From positions 1-64,000 of the forward strand of contig NZ_CAMGZA010000001.1 of NCBI RefSeq assembly GCF_946151065.1: a stretch of 64,000 nucleotides of DNA, read 5' to 3'. A program made the translations under genes and the position numbers. The notes under the pieces are model-generated. The model was not told the origin of the DNA. It made no database searches and saw only the letters and a list, made by a program, of their open reading frames with translations. Positions 10,517 to 20,229 of this stretch are shown piece after piece. Every line of letters starts with the position of its first letter. Position 1 is the stretch's first letter. Origin of the DNA: Microbacterium sp. Marseille-Q6965. Its GTDB lineage: Bacteria; Actinomycetota; Actinomycetes; Actinomycetales; Microbacteriaceae.

Positions 10517-12475
10517 ATGAGTCTTCTCGACGCGATCGGCGGCCCGCGCGATCTGGACGGGCTCTCCGACGCGCAGCTCGCCGAGCTCGCCGGCGAGATC
10601 CGCGAGTTCCTCATCGCCAACGTCGCGCGCACCGGCGGGCACCTGGGCCCGAATCTCGGCGTCGTCGAGCTCACGATCGCGCTGCACCGCGTGTTCGACT
10701 CGCCGCACGACCCGATCATCTTCGACACCGGTCACCAGTCGTACGTGCACAAGCTGCTCACGGGACGCAAGGACTTTACGAACCTCCGTGCCCGCGGCGG
10801 ACTTGCCGGCTACCCGCAGCGCTCCGAGAGCCCGCACGACGTCGTCGAATCGTCGCACGCCTCCAGCTCGCTCAGCTGGGCCGACGGCATCTCCCGGGCC
10901 TTCACCCGTACCGGCCGGGCGGACCGCCATGTCGTCGCGGTCGTCGGCGACGGCGCCCTCACCGGCGGGATGACGTGGGAGGCGCTCAACAACATCACCG
11001 ACGACAACGACCGCAACCTCGTCATCGTCGTCAACGACAACGGCCGCTCCTACGCCCCCACGATCGGCGGAATGGCCCGGTATCTCAACCGCGTGCGCAC
11101 CGGAGGCGTGTACCGAGACCTGGATGCGAAGTCGAGCCGGCTGGCCGACCGGCTCCTCGGCCCCGCGGGTCGCGCCCTGTACCGCGGCCTGCGCGGCGGC
11201 ACCCGCGGCTTCCTCGCCCGCTTCACGAACAACCGCGCCCTCTACTCGCAGCTGGACATCAAGTACCTCGGCCCGGTCGACGGCCACGACGTGAAGGCGC
11301 TGCGCGAGACCCTCGAGCTGGCCAAGTCGTACGGCGCTCCGGTGCTCGTTCACGCCATCACCGAGAAGGGACGGGGCTATCAGCCCGCCCGCGATGACGA
11401 GGCCGACCAGTTCCACGCCGTGGGCCGCATCGACCCGCACACGGGGGAGCCGGTTTCCGTCGCGTCCTCCGAAAGTTGGACCGATGTCTTCGCCGACGAG
11501 CTCGTCCGGGTGGGCGAGACCCGGCCGGATGTCATCGCCATGACGGCGGCGATGCTGCGGCCGACCGGCCTCGCGCCGTTCGCCGAGCGCTTCCCCGACC
11601 GCGTGTACGACGTCGGTATCGCCGAGCAGCACGCGGTCGCGTCGGCCGCGGGCCTGGCCTACGGCGGTCTGCACCCCGTGGTCGCGCTGTACTCCACGTT
11701 CCTGAACCGCGCGTTCGACCAGGTGCTCATGGACGTCGCGCTGCACCGGGCCGGCGTGACCTTCGTGCTCGACCGCGCGGGCGTCACGGGGCCCGACGGC
11801 CCGAGCCATCACGGCATGTGGGACCTCGCGCTGCTGCACATCGTGCCCACGATCCGCATCGCCGCGCCGCGCGACGCCGAACGGCTTCGCGAGGAGCTGC
11901 AGGAGGCGGTGGCGGTCTCGGATGCACCGACGGTCGTCCGATTCCCGAAGGGCAGCGTGGCCGCCTCGATCCCGGCGTTGGAGCGCCTGGAGGACGGCGT
12001 CGACGTGCTGGCGCGCGGCACGGCCGAGGACGTGCTCATCGTGGGCATCGGCCCGTTCGCCCAGCTCGGCCTCGACGTCGCCGCGCGGCTGCGCGCGCAG
12101 GGCATCGGTGCGACGGTGGTCGACCCGCGCTGGGTCGTGCCCGTGCCGGGGTCGATCGTGGAGCTCGCCGCGCGCCACCGTCTCGTCATCACCCTGGAGG
12201 ACGGCCTGCGCGTCGGCGGTATCGGCACGCGCGTGCGCCAGGTGCTGCGTGAGGCGGGCGTCGACACCGCCGTGGACGAGCTGGGTCTTCCCGACGCGTT
12301 CCTCGACCACGCCTCGCGGGAGGAGATTCTCGCGGATGCCGGCCTGAGCGCCGCGAAGATCGCCCACGACGTCGTGTCGCAGGTGCTCGGGACGCGCATC
12401 CCGGTGGCGCGCCCTGAGGGGTCGCGCGGCCTGCCGGCGGTCACCGGACCGATCGAGAAGTCGCGCCGCGGCTAG
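10517..12475 (+). CDS. dxs: 1-deoxy-D-xylulose-5-phosphate synthase
   Basis: Thiamine-diphosphate enzyme that condenses pyruvate and glyceraldehyde-3-phosphate, the first step of the MEP isoprenoid pathway. It has 652 residues. The ThDP/Mg motif is [30 protein letters not shown] near residue 75 carries active-site histidines, and the transketolase-like pyrimidine domain has [18 protein letters not shown]-terminal transketolase domain ends the protein. The product feeds menaquinone, carotenoids and undecaprenyl phosphate. A leaderless start is likely, and a long perfect inverted repeat follows the stop. Confidence 0.96.
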   Translation: MSLLDAIGGPRDLDGLSDAQLAELAGEIREFLIANVARTGGHLGPNLGVVELTIALHRVFDSPHDPIIFDTGHQSYVHKLLTGRKDFTNLRARGGLAGYPQRSESPHDVVESSHASSSLSWADGISRAFTRTGRADRHVVAVVGDGALTGGMTWEALNNITDDNDRNLVIVVNDNGRSYAPTIGGMARYLNRVRTGGVYRDLDAKSSRLADRLLGPAGRALYRGLRGGTRGFLARFTNNRALYSQLDIKYLGPVDGHDVKALRETLELAKSYGAPVLVHAITEKGRGYQPARDDEADQFHAVGRIDPHTGEPVSVASSESWTDVFADELVRVGETRPDVIAMTAAMLRPTGLAPFAERFPDRVYDVGIAEQHAVASAAGLAYGGLHPVVALYSTFLNRAFDQVLMDVALHRAGVTFVLDRAGVTGPDGPSHHGMWDLALLHIVPTIRIAAPRDAERLREELQEAVAVSDAPTVVRFPKGSVAASIPALERLEDGVDVLARGTAEDVLIVGIGPFAQLGLDVAARLRAQGIGATVVDPRWVVPVPGSIVELAARHRLVITLEDGLRVGGIGTRVRQVLREAGVDTAVDELGLPDAFLDHASREEILADAGLSAAKIAHDVVSQVLGTRIPVARPEGSRGLPAVTGPIEKSRRG

Positions 12476-12490
12476 CCACTCGTCCGCGGC

Positions 12491-12532
12491 ACGAAAGAAG
12501 GGAGGGATCCGAGGATCCCTCCCTTCTTTCGT
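12491..12532. terminator. bidirectional terminator, 20-bp perfect inverted repeat
   Basis: ACGAAAGAAGGGAGGGATCC (12491-12510) is exactly mirrored at 12513-12532. It sits between the converging dxs and fadB-type genes; in both directions the outer arm is U-rich (CUUCUUUCGU), so it should stop both. Confidence 0.9.
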
Positions 12533-12538
12533 GTGCGA

Positions 12539-14680
12539 TCAGCGCGCCGCGACGCCGCGGATCGGGGGAGTGTGGAACGTGGAGCCGAAGACGTGTTCCG
12601 ACGCGCCCACGCGGTCGAGGTAGGCCGTCGCGCCGCCGTCGATGAACGGCCAGCCGGCGCCGAGGATGAGCGCGAGGTCGATGTCCTCGACCTCCGGCAC
12701 GACCTTCTCCTCGAGCATGATGTGGATCTCGCGCGCCAGTTCGTCCTCCACGCGGCGGAGGATCTCATTCTCGGACGCGGGCGTCTTGCCGACGGTGAGC
12801 GCCTTCTGCGCCTGCTTGGTCCAGCCCGTGACCCGGCCGCTCTTGTCCTTCTCGACGACCTCGTCCAGCTCGGCGAGGGCGTGGAGGTTCGCCGACGCGT
12901 GGAAACGATCGGGGAAGTGGCGTGCCATCGTGTCCTGCACGTGCGCGGCGACCTTCCAGCCGACGAGGTCGATGAGCTGGAACGGCGTCATCGGCAGGCC
13001 CAGCGGGGCGAACGCCTTCTCGACGGTCAGCAGCGGCGTGCCCTCGTCGATCGCACGCGCGGCCTCGCCCATCACCTTGGCGAGCAGGCGGTTGACGATG
13101 AACCCCGGCGCGTCGGCGGAGCCGATGGCGTTCTTCTTGAGGTTCTTCGCCACGACGAAGCCCGTGCTGATGGCCTCCTCGCTGGCCTGCGGCGTGCGGA
13201 CGACCTCGACGAGCGGCATGACCGCCACCGGGTTGAAGAAGTGGAACCCGATGAGGCGCTCGGGGTTCGACAGCACCGAGCCGATCTCCTCGACCGACAG
13301 CGACGACGTGTTGGTCGCGAGGATCGCCTCGGGCGAGACGATCGTCTCGATCTCGCGGAACACGTCCTGTTTGACCGTGGTCTCCTCGAACACGGCCTCG
13401 ATCACGAAGTCGCAGTCGGCGTACTCGCTCTTGTCGACGGTGCCGCGCACGAGTGCGCGCAGGCGGTTCGCCTCGTCGCCGTCGATGCGGCCCTTCGTCT
13501 CGAGCGCGCCGATCTCGTCGTGGATGTACGCCAGGCCCTTGTCGACCCGCTCCTGCGAGACGTCGGTGATGAGCACCGGCACCTGCAGGCGGCGGACGAA
13601 CAGCAGCGCGAACTGGCTGGCCATGAGGCCCGCACCGATCACGCCGACCTTCGTGACCTTGCGCGCGAGCGCCTTGTCCGGCGCGCCGACGGGGCGCTTG
13701 GCCCGCTTCTGCACGAGGTCGAAGGCGTACATCGAGGCGGCGAACTGGTCGCCGGTGATGAGGTCGGCCAGGGCCTCGTCCTCCCGCGCGAAGGCCTCCG
13801 CCTTCGATCCGGAGCGGGCCTTGTCGAGCAGCTCGAGTGCGCGGTACGGCGACTTCGGCACGGTGCCGATCCGGCTCTCGAGCATGCCGCGCGCCATCTT
13901 GATGGCGATCGGCCACTTCGTGAGCTTCTCCATCTTGCCGGGGGCGTTCTTGCGCTCCACCTTCACCGAGCCGCCGAGCACGCCGTCGGCCCACGCCAGG
14001 GAGTCCTCGAGGTAGTTCGCCGGCGAGAACATCGCGTCGAAGATTCCCAGCTCGTACGCCTGCCGCGCCTTGAGCGTGCGGTTCTGCTTCAACGGGTTCG
14101 AGATGATCACCTCGAGGGCGTTCTCGATGCCGATGAGGTTCGGCAGCAGGTAGGCGCCGCCCCAGCCGGGCACGATGCCGAGGAACACCTCGGGAAGCGC
14201 GATGGCCGCAGCCGAGGAGTCGACCGTGCGGTACGTGGAGTTCAGGGCGATCTCCACGCCACCGCCCAGCGCGAGCCCGTTCACGAACGCGAACGAGGGC
14301 ACACCGAGGTCGCTGAGCTTGCCGAGCACCTGGTGGCCGCGCTGCGCGATGCGAAGCGCGCTCTCGCGCCCGTCGAGCGCCGTGATCTGCGACAGATCGG
14401 CGCCCGCGGCGAAGATGTACGGCTTGCCCGTGATCCCGACGGCCTGGATCTCGCCCGCCGACGCCCTCCCGCGCAGCTCCTCGAGCACGCCGTTGAGCTC
14501 CGTGAGGGTGCGCGGCCCCAGCGTGTTCGGCCGGGTGTGGTCGCGGCCGTTGTGCAGCGTGATGAGGGCCAGCACGCGGCCGCTGGGCAGCGTGACGTCG
14601 CTGACGAGCGAGTGGGTGACGACCTCGTCCTCGGAGGCGGCGTCGAGCGTGGAGAAGTCGATCGATTCGTAGTCGGTCAT
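12539..14680 (-). CDS. fadB: 3-hydroxyacyl-CoA dehydrogenase / enoyl-CoA hydratase fusion (beta-oxidation alpha subunit)
   Basis: Multifunctional fatty acid oxidation enzyme of 713 residues. The N-terminal crotonase half (about 1-300) has the oxyanion region AAGADLSQI and the catalytic glutamates in GGGVEIALNSTYR and ALPEVFLGIVPGWGG. The Rossmann half begins at VTKVGVIGAGLMASQFA (about residue 345), with GFHFFNPVAVMPLVEVV and DAPGFIVNRLL of 3-hydroxyacyl-CoA dehydrogenases. The start is ATG 14680, 8 bp after the thiolase stop, so it is the second gene of a fadA-fadB operon. Substrate chain length is not predictable from sequence. Confidence 0.92.
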   Translation of the reverse strand: MTDYESIDFSTLDAASEDEVVTHSLVSDVTLPSGRVLALITLHNGRDHTRPNTLGPRTLTELNGVLEELRGRASAGEIQAVGITGKPYIFAAGADLSQITALDGRESALRIAQRGHQVLGKLSDLGVPSFAFVNGLALGGGVEIALNSTYRTVDSSAAAIALPEVFLGIVPGWGGAYLLPNLIGIENALEVIISNPLKQNRTLKARQAYELGIFDAMFSPANYLEDSLAWADGVLGGSVKVERKNAPGKMEKLTKWPIAIKMARGMLESRIGTVPKSPYRALELLDKARSGSKAEAFAREDEALADLITGDQFAASMYAFDLVQKRAKRPVGAPDKALARKVTKVGVIGAGLMASQFALLFVRRLQVPVLITDVSQERVDKGLAYIHDEIGALETKGRIDGDEANRLRALVRGTVDKSEYADCDFVIEAVFEETTVKQDVFREIETIVSPEAILATNTSSLSVEEIGSVLSNPERLIGFHFFNPVAVMPLVEVVRTPQASEEAISTGFVVAKNLKKNAIGSADAPGFIVNRLLAKVMGEAARAIDEGTPLLTVEKAFAPLGLPMTPFQLIDLVGWKVAAHVQDTMARHFPDRFHASANLHALAELDEVVEKDKSGRVTGWTKQAQKALTVGKTPASENEILRRVEDELAREIHIMLEEKVVPEVEDIDLALILGAGWPFIDGGATAYLDRVGASEHVFGSTFHTPPIRGVAAR

Positions 14681-14688
14681 GCGTCCGG

Positions 14689-15894
14689 TCACTTCCGCTT
14701 CTTGCCGGTGTAGTGGGGGTTCTCCCAGATCACGGAGCCGCCCTGGCCCAGCCCCACGCACATGGCGGTGAGGCCGTAGCGGACGTCGGGCCGCTCGGCG
14801 AACTGCGCCGCGAGCTGGATCATCAGGCGCACGCCGGATGCGGCCAGCGGGTGGCCCACCGCGATCGCGCCGCCCCACTGGTTCACCCGCGGGTCCTCGT
14901 CGTCGATCCCGAAGTGGTCGAGGAACGACAGCACCTGGATGGCGAAGGCCTCGTTCAGCTCGAACAGGCCGATGTCGTCGATCGTGAGTCCCGCCTTCGC
15001 GAGCGCCTTCTCCGTGGAGGGGATCGGCCCGATGCCCATGATCTCGGGCTGCACGCCCGAGAACGCGAACGACACCATGCGCATCTTCGGTGCGAGACCG
15101 AGCTCCTTCACCGCCGCGCCGCCGGCGAGCAGGCTGATGGTCGCACCGTCGGTGAGGGGCGAGGAGGTGCCCGCCGTCACGCGCCCGTGCGGGCGGAACG
15201 GCGTCTTCAGACCGGCAAGGCCCTCCAACGTCGTCTCGGGCCGGCGGCCCTCGTCCTCGGTCGCCAGCTTCCAGGCGCCGTCGGGGCCCGTGGTGGCGAC
15301 GGGCACGAGGTCGGGCTGGATCTTGCCGGCCTCGTACGCGGCCTGGACCTTCTGCTGACTGCGCATGCCGAAGCGGTCCGCGCGCTCCTTCGTGAGGTGC
15401 GGGAAGCGGTCGTGGATCCGCTCGGCCGTGACGCCCATGTTGAGCGCACCCGGATCGACCATCCGCTCGGCGACGAACCGCGGGTTCGGGTCGGCGTTCG
15501 ACCCGATGGGGTGGCGCCCCATGTGCTCGACGCCGCCCGCCAGGGCGAGGTCGTACATGCCGACGCCGATCGACGCGCCCATCGTGGTGACAGCGGTCAT
15601 GGCGCCGGCGCACATGCGCTCGATCGCCAGGCCCGGCACGGTCTGGGGCAGGCCGGCGAGGATCGCCGTGCTGCGCCCGAGCGTCAGTCCCTGGTCGCCC
15701 GTCTGGGACGTCGCAGCGATGGCGACGTCGTCGATCCGGTCCTTCGGCACATCCGCGTTGCGCTCCATGAGCCCGATCATCGCCTTCACGACGAGATCGT
15801 CCGCGCGGGTGTTCCAGTACATGCCCTTCTCGCCGGCGCGCCCGAAGGGCGTTCTGACACCGTCGACGAAGTAGACGTCCGAGAGCTCGGCCAC
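14689..15894 (-). CDS. fadA: acetyl-CoA C-acyltransferase (thiolase, beta-oxidation beta subunit)
   Basis: Thiolase of 401 residues that cleaves 3-ketoacyl-CoA with CoA. The acylated cysteine is Cys95 (IERMCAGAMTAV); the C-terminal motifs are NEAFAIQVL, GGAIAVGHPLAASG with the catalytic His, and MCVGLGQGGSVIW with the second Cys. The GTG at 15894 is chosen because GGGAGG precedes it by a good distance; a TTG at 15906 is in frame but has no ribosome site. A -10-like TAGGCT lies at 15922-15927 on the same strand. It is the first gene of the operon with the dehydrogenase/hydratase. Confidence 0.94.
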   Translation of the reverse strand: MAELSDVYFVDGVRTPFGRAGEKGMYWNTRADDLVVKAMIGLMERNADVPKDRIDDVAIAATSQTGDQGLTLGRSTAILAGLPQTVPGLAIERMCAGAMTAVTTMGASIGVGMYDLALAGGVEHMGRHPIGSNADPNPRFVAERMVDPGALNMGVTAERIHDRFPHLTKERADRFGMRSQQKVQAAYEAGKIQPDLVPVATTGPDGAWKLATEDEGRRPETTLEGLAGLKTPFRPHGRVTAGTSSPLTDGATISLLAGGAAVKELGLAPKMRMVSFAFSGVQPEIMGIGPIPSTEKALAKAGLTIDDIGLFELNEAFAIQVLSFLDHFGIDDEDPRVNQWGGAIAVGHPLAASGVRLMIQLAAQFAERPDVRYGLTAMCVGLGQGGSVIWENPHYTGKKRK

Positions 15895-15968
15895 TCTGCC
15901 TCCCAAGATTCGAGTGGTCCCAGCCTATGGGGATCCTGCAACGCGGGCGCCAACCCGTTGGGGGGTCC

Positions 15969-17168
15969 CTACGAAGCCGCGTCGGCCGCCTCGGGAGCCT
16001 CTTGCACCGGATGGACAAACGCCTCGGCGATGACCGGAGCGGTCAGCTCCACCTGCCACGCCCGGGCGCCGAGCTCGCGCAGGGCGTCGGCCACGGCCGG
16101 CGCGGTGACGGGCGAAGGCGGCTCCCACGAGACGCGCCGCAGCAGTTCGGGCGTGAGCAGGTTCTCGGTGGGCATCTCGATGCGCTCGGCCAGAGCGGCG
16201 ACCGCCGGGCGCGCCGAGCGCAGCCGCGCATCGGCCTCGGGATTGCGGTCCTTCCACGATTTGAGCGGCGGGAGGGTGTCGGATCCCGGCAGGCGGTCGG
16301 GCGGCAGATCGCTCGTGGTGCGGCCGGCGTCGATGGCCGCCCACCAGCGATCGAGCTGCGTGCGGCTGGCCCGGCCGGTGAAGTCCTTCAGCGCGGCCAG
16401 CTGCGCCTTCGAGGTGGGGGCCGCGAGCACGGCCGCGACGAGTGCGCGGTCGGGCACGAGGCGGCCGGGCGCGATGTCCTGCTCCTGCGCGAGGCGCTCG
16501 CGCGAGAGCCACAGCTCGCGGGCGATGGCGAGCCCCCGCCGGCCCCGCACCTGGTGCAGCCCGCTGAGGCGACGCCACGGGTCGGTGCGCGTCGGCTTCG
16601 GCTCGCGCAGCCGCACCTCCTCGAACTCCTGTCGCGCCCACTCGGCCTTGCCCGATGCCTCCAGCGCCTCGACGAGCACGTCACGCACGTCGATGAGGTG
16701 CTCCACGTCGAGCGCGGCGTACTCCAGCCACGCCTGCGGCAGGGGGCGGGTGGACCAGTCCGCGGCGGAATGCTCCTTCTTCAGCACGACGCCGATGGCC
16801 TGCTCGGTGACGGCCGCCAACCCCACGCGCGGCCAGCCGAGCAGTCGCGCCGACAGCTCCGTGTCGAAGATCGCCGGGGGACGCAGGTCCAGCTCGGCGA
16901 GCGAGGGCAGGTCCTGACTGGCGGCGTGCAGGACCCACTCCACGTCGCCGACGGCGCGCTGCAGCGCCCCGAAGTCTCCGATCGCCGGCGGGTCGAACAG
17001 GAACAGTCCGGCGCCGCGGCGGAACATCTGCACGAGATAGGCGCGCTGCGAGTAGCGGAAGCCGGACGCGCGTTCCACGTCCACGGCGACGGGTCCGTCG
17101 CCCCCGGCGATCCTGTCGGCCGCCTCGGCCAAGCCCTCCGGGGTGTCGATCACCCGGTATTCAGTCAC
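15969..17168 (-). CDS. rnd: ribonuclease D (HRDC domain 3'-5' exonuclease)
   Basis: DEDD-family 3'-5' exoribonuclease implicated in tRNA 3' maturation. It has 399 residues. The exonuclease residues are Asp30 and Glu32 (VAVDVERASG), Asp86 (HAASQDLPSL), and Tyr150/Asp154 (YAALDVEHL). The central HRDC region contains RRGLAIARELWLSRERLAQ. The GTG start at 17168 lies inside the 3' end of the DUF3000 gene (8-bp overlap), so translation is probably coupled; this order is common in Actinobacteria. Confidence 0.93.
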   Translation of the reverse strand: MTEYRVIDTPEGLAEAADRIAGGDGPVAVDVERASGFRYSQRAYLVQMFRRGAGLFLFDPPAIGDFGALQRAVGDVEWVLHAASQDLPSLAELDLRPPAIFDTELSARLLGWPRVGLAAVTEQAIGVVLKKEHSAADWSTRPLPQAWLEYAALDVEHLIDVRDVLVEALEASGKAEWARQEFEEVRLREPKPTRTDPWRRLSGLHQVRGRRGLAIARELWLSRERLAQEQDIAPGRLVPDRALVAAVLAAPTSKAQLAALKDFTGRASRTQLDRWWAAIDAGRTTSDLPPDRLPGSDTLPPLKSWKDRNPEADARLRSARPAVAALAERIEMPTENLLTPELLRRVSWEPPSPVTAPAVADALRELGARAWQVELTAPVIAEAFVHPVQEAPEAADAAS

Positions 17169-17742
17169 GTTCCGCCTTTCTGGCCCCGAAGACCGCGATC
17201 TGCTCGGATCCCGGGGGCAGGCCTGCCAGCATGCACACGAGTTCGGCCCACGCCTCGATGTGGTCGCGCAGGTCGCCCTCCGGTGTCCACGACGCGCGCA
17301 ATTCGATCTGCGCGCCGTCGCCCTCCTCGGCGAGTCCCCCGAACCCCGTGGAGAGGATCTTCGTGGCCGTCCCCGATGCCGAATGGTACGCCGCTCGGCG
17401 CGACTCGAGCGCATCGATGAGCCAGGACCACGTCACATCCGCCAGGAGGGGATCGGTGCCGATCTCGGGCTCGAGCGGTGCCTGCGCGAAGGAGACGATG
17501 CGGAACGGGCCGCCCCACGTCGGGGGCTCGTCGGGGTCGTGCAGCAGGATGAACCGGCCCGTGCCGTAAGGGGAGTTGCCGTGCTCGTCGGGGCGGACGT
17601 CGCCGGCGACGGCCAGCGAGAACGGCGCGACGCCCTGCGGAGAGGGGATCTCGCGCACGGAGAAGTCGTTGCGGAACGTGGCGGCCCGCACGCGGGCCTC
17701 CGCCTGGGCGAAGGCGTCCGGAACCGGACCGTGGTCTGTCAC
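17161..17742 (-). CDS. DUF3000 domain protein
   Basis: A 193-residue soluble actinobacterial protein of unknown function, regularly found before RNase D. Conserved stretches include FSLAVAGDVRPDEHGNSPYG, GRFILLHDPDEPPTWGGPFR and a C-terminal EAWAELVCMLAGLPPGSE. The GTG at 17742 is placed 6 nt after a TAATCT -10 hexamer (17749-17754), suggesting a leaderless message. The last 8 bp overlap rnd. No catalytic signature is seen; a link to RNA metabolism is inferred only from its partner. Confidence 0.86.
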   Translation of the reverse strand: MTDHGPVPDAFAQAEARVRAATFRNDFSVREIPSPQGVAPFSLAVAGDVRPDEHGNSPYGTGRFILLHDPDEPPTWGGPFRIVSFAQAPLEPEIGTDPLLADVTWSWLIDALESRRAAYHSASGTATKILSTGFGGLAEEGDGAQIELRASWTPEGDLRDHIEAWAELVCMLAGLPPGSEQIAVFGARKAERD

Positions 17743-17748
17743 GCCGAC

Positions 17749-17758
17749 AGATTAGAGT
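17749..17758. promoter_or_regulatory. overlapping divergent -10 elements (DUF3000 / hydrolase)
   Basis: On the minus strand TAATCT (17749-17754) lies 6 nt from the DUF3000 GTG. On the plus strand TAGAGT (17753-17758) lies 9 nt from the hydrolase ATG at 17768. The two hexamers share two bases, so the two transcripts would start about 25 bp apart and compete for polymerase. Confidence 0.45.
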
Positions 17759-17767
17759 GAGGGGGTC

Positions 17768-18973
17768 ATGAAGCACCCCAGGCGCGCCGCACCCCTCGGC
17801 GTCGGACTGCTGCTCGCCGCGACCGGGATCGGCCTGATCGCGGGGGCGATCGGCGCCGTGGCCGCGCGTATCGCTCGCGTGGCCCGCGTCGTGGTGACGC
17901 CGGCGATGCGGGTCGCGGACGTCGAGGTGCAGGCCGTCGACACCGCCGCCCAGACCATCACGCTCTCGCGCACGCCCGACACGGAGCTGCCCGGACGGTA
18001 CGGCCTGTTCACGAGCGGAACGGCGGAGTATCTCAAGATCGGGGCCGTGCTGCGCAGCGACGAGGAGACCGTGACGCGCAAGCTGCTCACCCATATCGGG
18101 CGGGGAGCATCGATCGCGCAGGCCGCGGCGTTCAGCGGCTGGTACTTCGAGTCGCCGGCCGAGCTGCACGTGCCCTACCGCGACGTGGAGATCGCCACTC
18201 CGGTCGGTGCGTCGCCCGCCTGGTTGGTCCCCGCCGGCGTCGGCGACGACGACGGAACGGGAGAGGTCTGGGCGGTCGTCGTGCACGGCCGCGGCACGCA
18301 GCGGGCCGAGACGATCCGTGCCGTCCCGGCATTCCGTGAGGCGGGCATCACGTCGCTGCTGATCTCGTACCGCAACGACGGCGTCGCACCCCAAAGCACC
18401 TCGGGTCTCTACGGGCTGGGCACGACGGAGTGGCCCGATGTGGAGGCCGCCATCGAGTTCGCGCTCGAGCACGGCGCGCGCCGCATCGTGCTGATGGGGT
18501 GGTCGATGGGCGGCGCGATCGCGCTGCAGACGCTCGTGAACACGGCTCACCGCGAGTCGATCGCCGGGCTCATCCTCGAGTCTCCCGTCGTCGACTGGCG
18601 CACCGTGCTGCGCTTCCAGGCGCGGGCGCTGGGCATGCCGCCGATCGCGGCGAGCGCCACCATGGGCATGCTCGAGTCGGGCATCGCCTCGCGCATGCAC
18701 CGGATCGGCCGCGTCATCGACTTCGACGCTCTCGACATGGTCGCGCGCGGTGTCGAGCTGGACCGCCCCATCCTCATCCTGCACAGCGACGACGACGGGT
18801 ATGTGCCGTCGGACGCGTCACGGCGCCTCGCGGAGCTGCGTCCGGACATCGTCACCCTCGTGCCGTTCGCGACGGCCCGGCACACGAAGCTGTGGAACTA
18901 CGACGAGGCCCGCTGGAACACCGCGATTCGTGACTGGCTGGCGACGAACACGCTCGCGCCCGAGACCGACTGA
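17768..18973 (+). CDS. alpha/beta hydrolase with N-terminal membrane anchor
   Basis: A 401-residue serine hydrolase. Residues 10-33 form one hydrophobic segment after a basic N-terminus (MKHPRR), so the protein is probably anchored with the domain outside, or carries an uncleaved signal. The nucleophile is Ser246 in GWSMGG, the acid probably lies in HSDDDGYVPSD and the histidine in ARHTKLWN. A region of about 100 residues before the core is not recognised. The layout resembles dipeptidyl-peptidase-like or FrsA-type hydrolases; the substrate is unknown. It is divergent from DUF3000 and followed by zapE after 40 bp. Confidence 0.82.
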   Translation: MKHPRRAAPLGVGLLLAATGIGLIAGAIGAVAARIARVARVVVTPAMRVADVEVQAVDTAAQTITLSRTPDTELPGRYGLFTSGTAEYLKIGAVLRSDEETVTRKLLTHIGRGASIAQAAAFSGWYFESPAELHVPYRDVEIATPVGASPAWLVPAGVGDDDGTGEVWAVVVHGRGTQRAETIRAVPAFREAGITSLLISYRNDGVAPQSTSGLYGLGTTEWPDVEAAIEFALEHGARRIVLMGWSMGGAIALQTLVNTAHRESIAGLILESPVVDWRTVLRFQARALGMPPIAASATMGMLESGIASRMHRIGRVIDFDALDMVARGVELDRPILILHSDDDGYVPSDASRRLAELRPDIVTLVPFATARHTKLWNYDEARWNTAIRDWLATNTLAPETD

Positions 18974-18999
18974 GCGGGGCGGCCCGCGCCGGCCGCCGG

Positions 19000-19005
19000 T
19001 AGACT
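19000..19005 (+). promoter_or_regulatory. -10 element of zapE
   Basis: TAGACT lies 8 nt before the zapE ATG at 19014; there is no clear Shine-Dalgarno, so the message may be leaderless. Confidence 0.4.
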
Positions 19006-19013
19006 CGGGGACC

Positions 19014-20039
19014 ATGACCCAGGCTCCCGCCGGCACCGACACCGTCCGACTCGCGGAGCGTCAGCCGCAGCTGACGGGGGAGGAGATGCTGGGGAGCCTC
19101 GTGCCCCCGCCGCAGTTCGACGACGCGACGTTCGAGTCGTACCGCGCCGACCCGGAGTACCCCTCGCAGCAGGACGCGAAGGAGATGCTCGCAGGCTTTG
19201 CGGGGGGCGCGCAGCCCGTGCGGCGCGGACTCTTCTCCCGCAAGCCGAAGGCACCCGAGATGAAGCCGGGCGTGTACCTGGACGGCGGCTTCGGCGTGGG
19301 CAAGACGCACCTGCTCGCCGCGATCTATCACGCCGTGCCGGCCCGGCGGAAGTACTTCGGGTCGTTCATCGAGTACACCGCGCTCGTGGGCGCCCTCGGC
19401 TACAAGAACACCGTCGAGCTGCTGCGCGGCTCCGCGCTGCTGTGCATCGACGAGTTCGAGCTGGACGACCCGGGCGACACGATGGTGATGACCCGCCTGC
19501 TGGGCGAGCTCGTCGCCAGCGGCACGCGACTGGCGGCCACGAGCAACACGCCGCCGAACGCGCTCGGCGAGGGGCGCTTCGCGGCGCAGGACTTCCTGCG
19601 CGAGATCCACGCGATGGCCGACAGCTTCCAGACGATCCGCATCGACGGCGTCGACTTCCGCCAGCGCTCGCTCGACGGCGAGGCGCGCGTGCTCACGGCG
19701 GACGAGTACGGCCCGTCGCTCGAGGCGATCGGCGGCACGGTGTCGGACGACGGATTCGACGAGCTTGTCGCCCACCTCGCCCACGTGCACCCGTCGCGGT
19801 ACATCCGCCTCATCGACGGGGTGCGCGCGATCGGCCTGCGCGACGTGCGACGGATCACGGACCAGTCGGAGGCGCTGCGGTTCGTCGCCTTCGTCGACCG
19901 GGTCTACGACGCGCAGCTGCCGATCCGGGCGACCGGTCTGGCCCTGCACGACGTGTTCAGCGAGGAGATGCTCGCCGGCGGGTATCGCAAGAAGTACCTG
20001 CGCGCCATCTCGCGCCTCGTCGCCTCCACGCACTCCTGA
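19014..20039 (+). CDS. zapE: cell division protein ZapE (AFG1-like ATPase)
   Basis: P-loop ATPase of the AFG1/ZapE family, 341 residues. Walker A is GGFGVGKT (residues 91-98), Walker B LLCIDEFELDD, and sensor-like residues lie in AATSNTPPNAL. In E. coli ZapE binds FtsZ and destabilises its polymers under low oxygen or high temperature; mitochondrial relatives act in protein quality control. Actinobacterial members are shorter at the C-terminus and untested. The ATG at 19014 sits 8 nt after TAGACT. It probably forms its own unit upstream of amt. Confidence 0.88.
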   Translation: MTQAPAGTDTVRLAERQPQLTGEEMLGSLVPPPQFDDATFESYRADPEYPSQQDAKEMLAGFAGGAQPVRRGLFSRKPKAPEMKPGVYLDGGFGVGKTHLLAAIYHAVPARRKYFGSFIEYTALVGALGYKNTVELLRGSALLCIDEFELDDPGDTMVMTRLLGELVASGTRLAATSNTPPNALGEGRFAAQDFLREIHAMADSFQTIRIDGVDFRQRSLDGEARVLTADEYGPSLEAIGGTVSDDGFDELVAHLAHVHPSRYIRLIDGVRAIGLRDVRRITDQSEALRFVAFVDRVYDAQLPIRATGLALHDVFSEEMLAGGYRKKYLRAISRLVASTHS

Positions 20040-20066
20040 ACCGCGCGGCGGCGTGCGCGGCGGCGC

Positions 20067-20113
20067 GAAACGCGGAATTAACGCGGGCCGGGGTGCCGTA
20101 ACAGCCCCGTAAC
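20067..20113 (+). promoter_or_regulatory. GlnR-like repeat array upstream of amt
   Basis: GAAAC-n6-TTAAC (20067-20082) is followed 15 bp later by GTAAC-n6-GTAAC (20098-20113). Actinobacterial GlnR boxes are built from GTNAC and GAAAC half-sites at this 11-bp period. The array ends 116 bp before the amt start. The match is to a degenerate consensus and is moderate; no amtB or glnA neighbour is available for comparison. Confidence 0.4.
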
Positions 20114-20229
20114 GCGCGTGGGTCCCCGTGGTAAAGCGGGCAGGACAGGATCGGGAGCGATCCGGTCGAGCGCTCCATATCGACCTCAGCTCACCGGTGT
20201 CCTGCTACCCGAACCACCTAAGGAAACAC

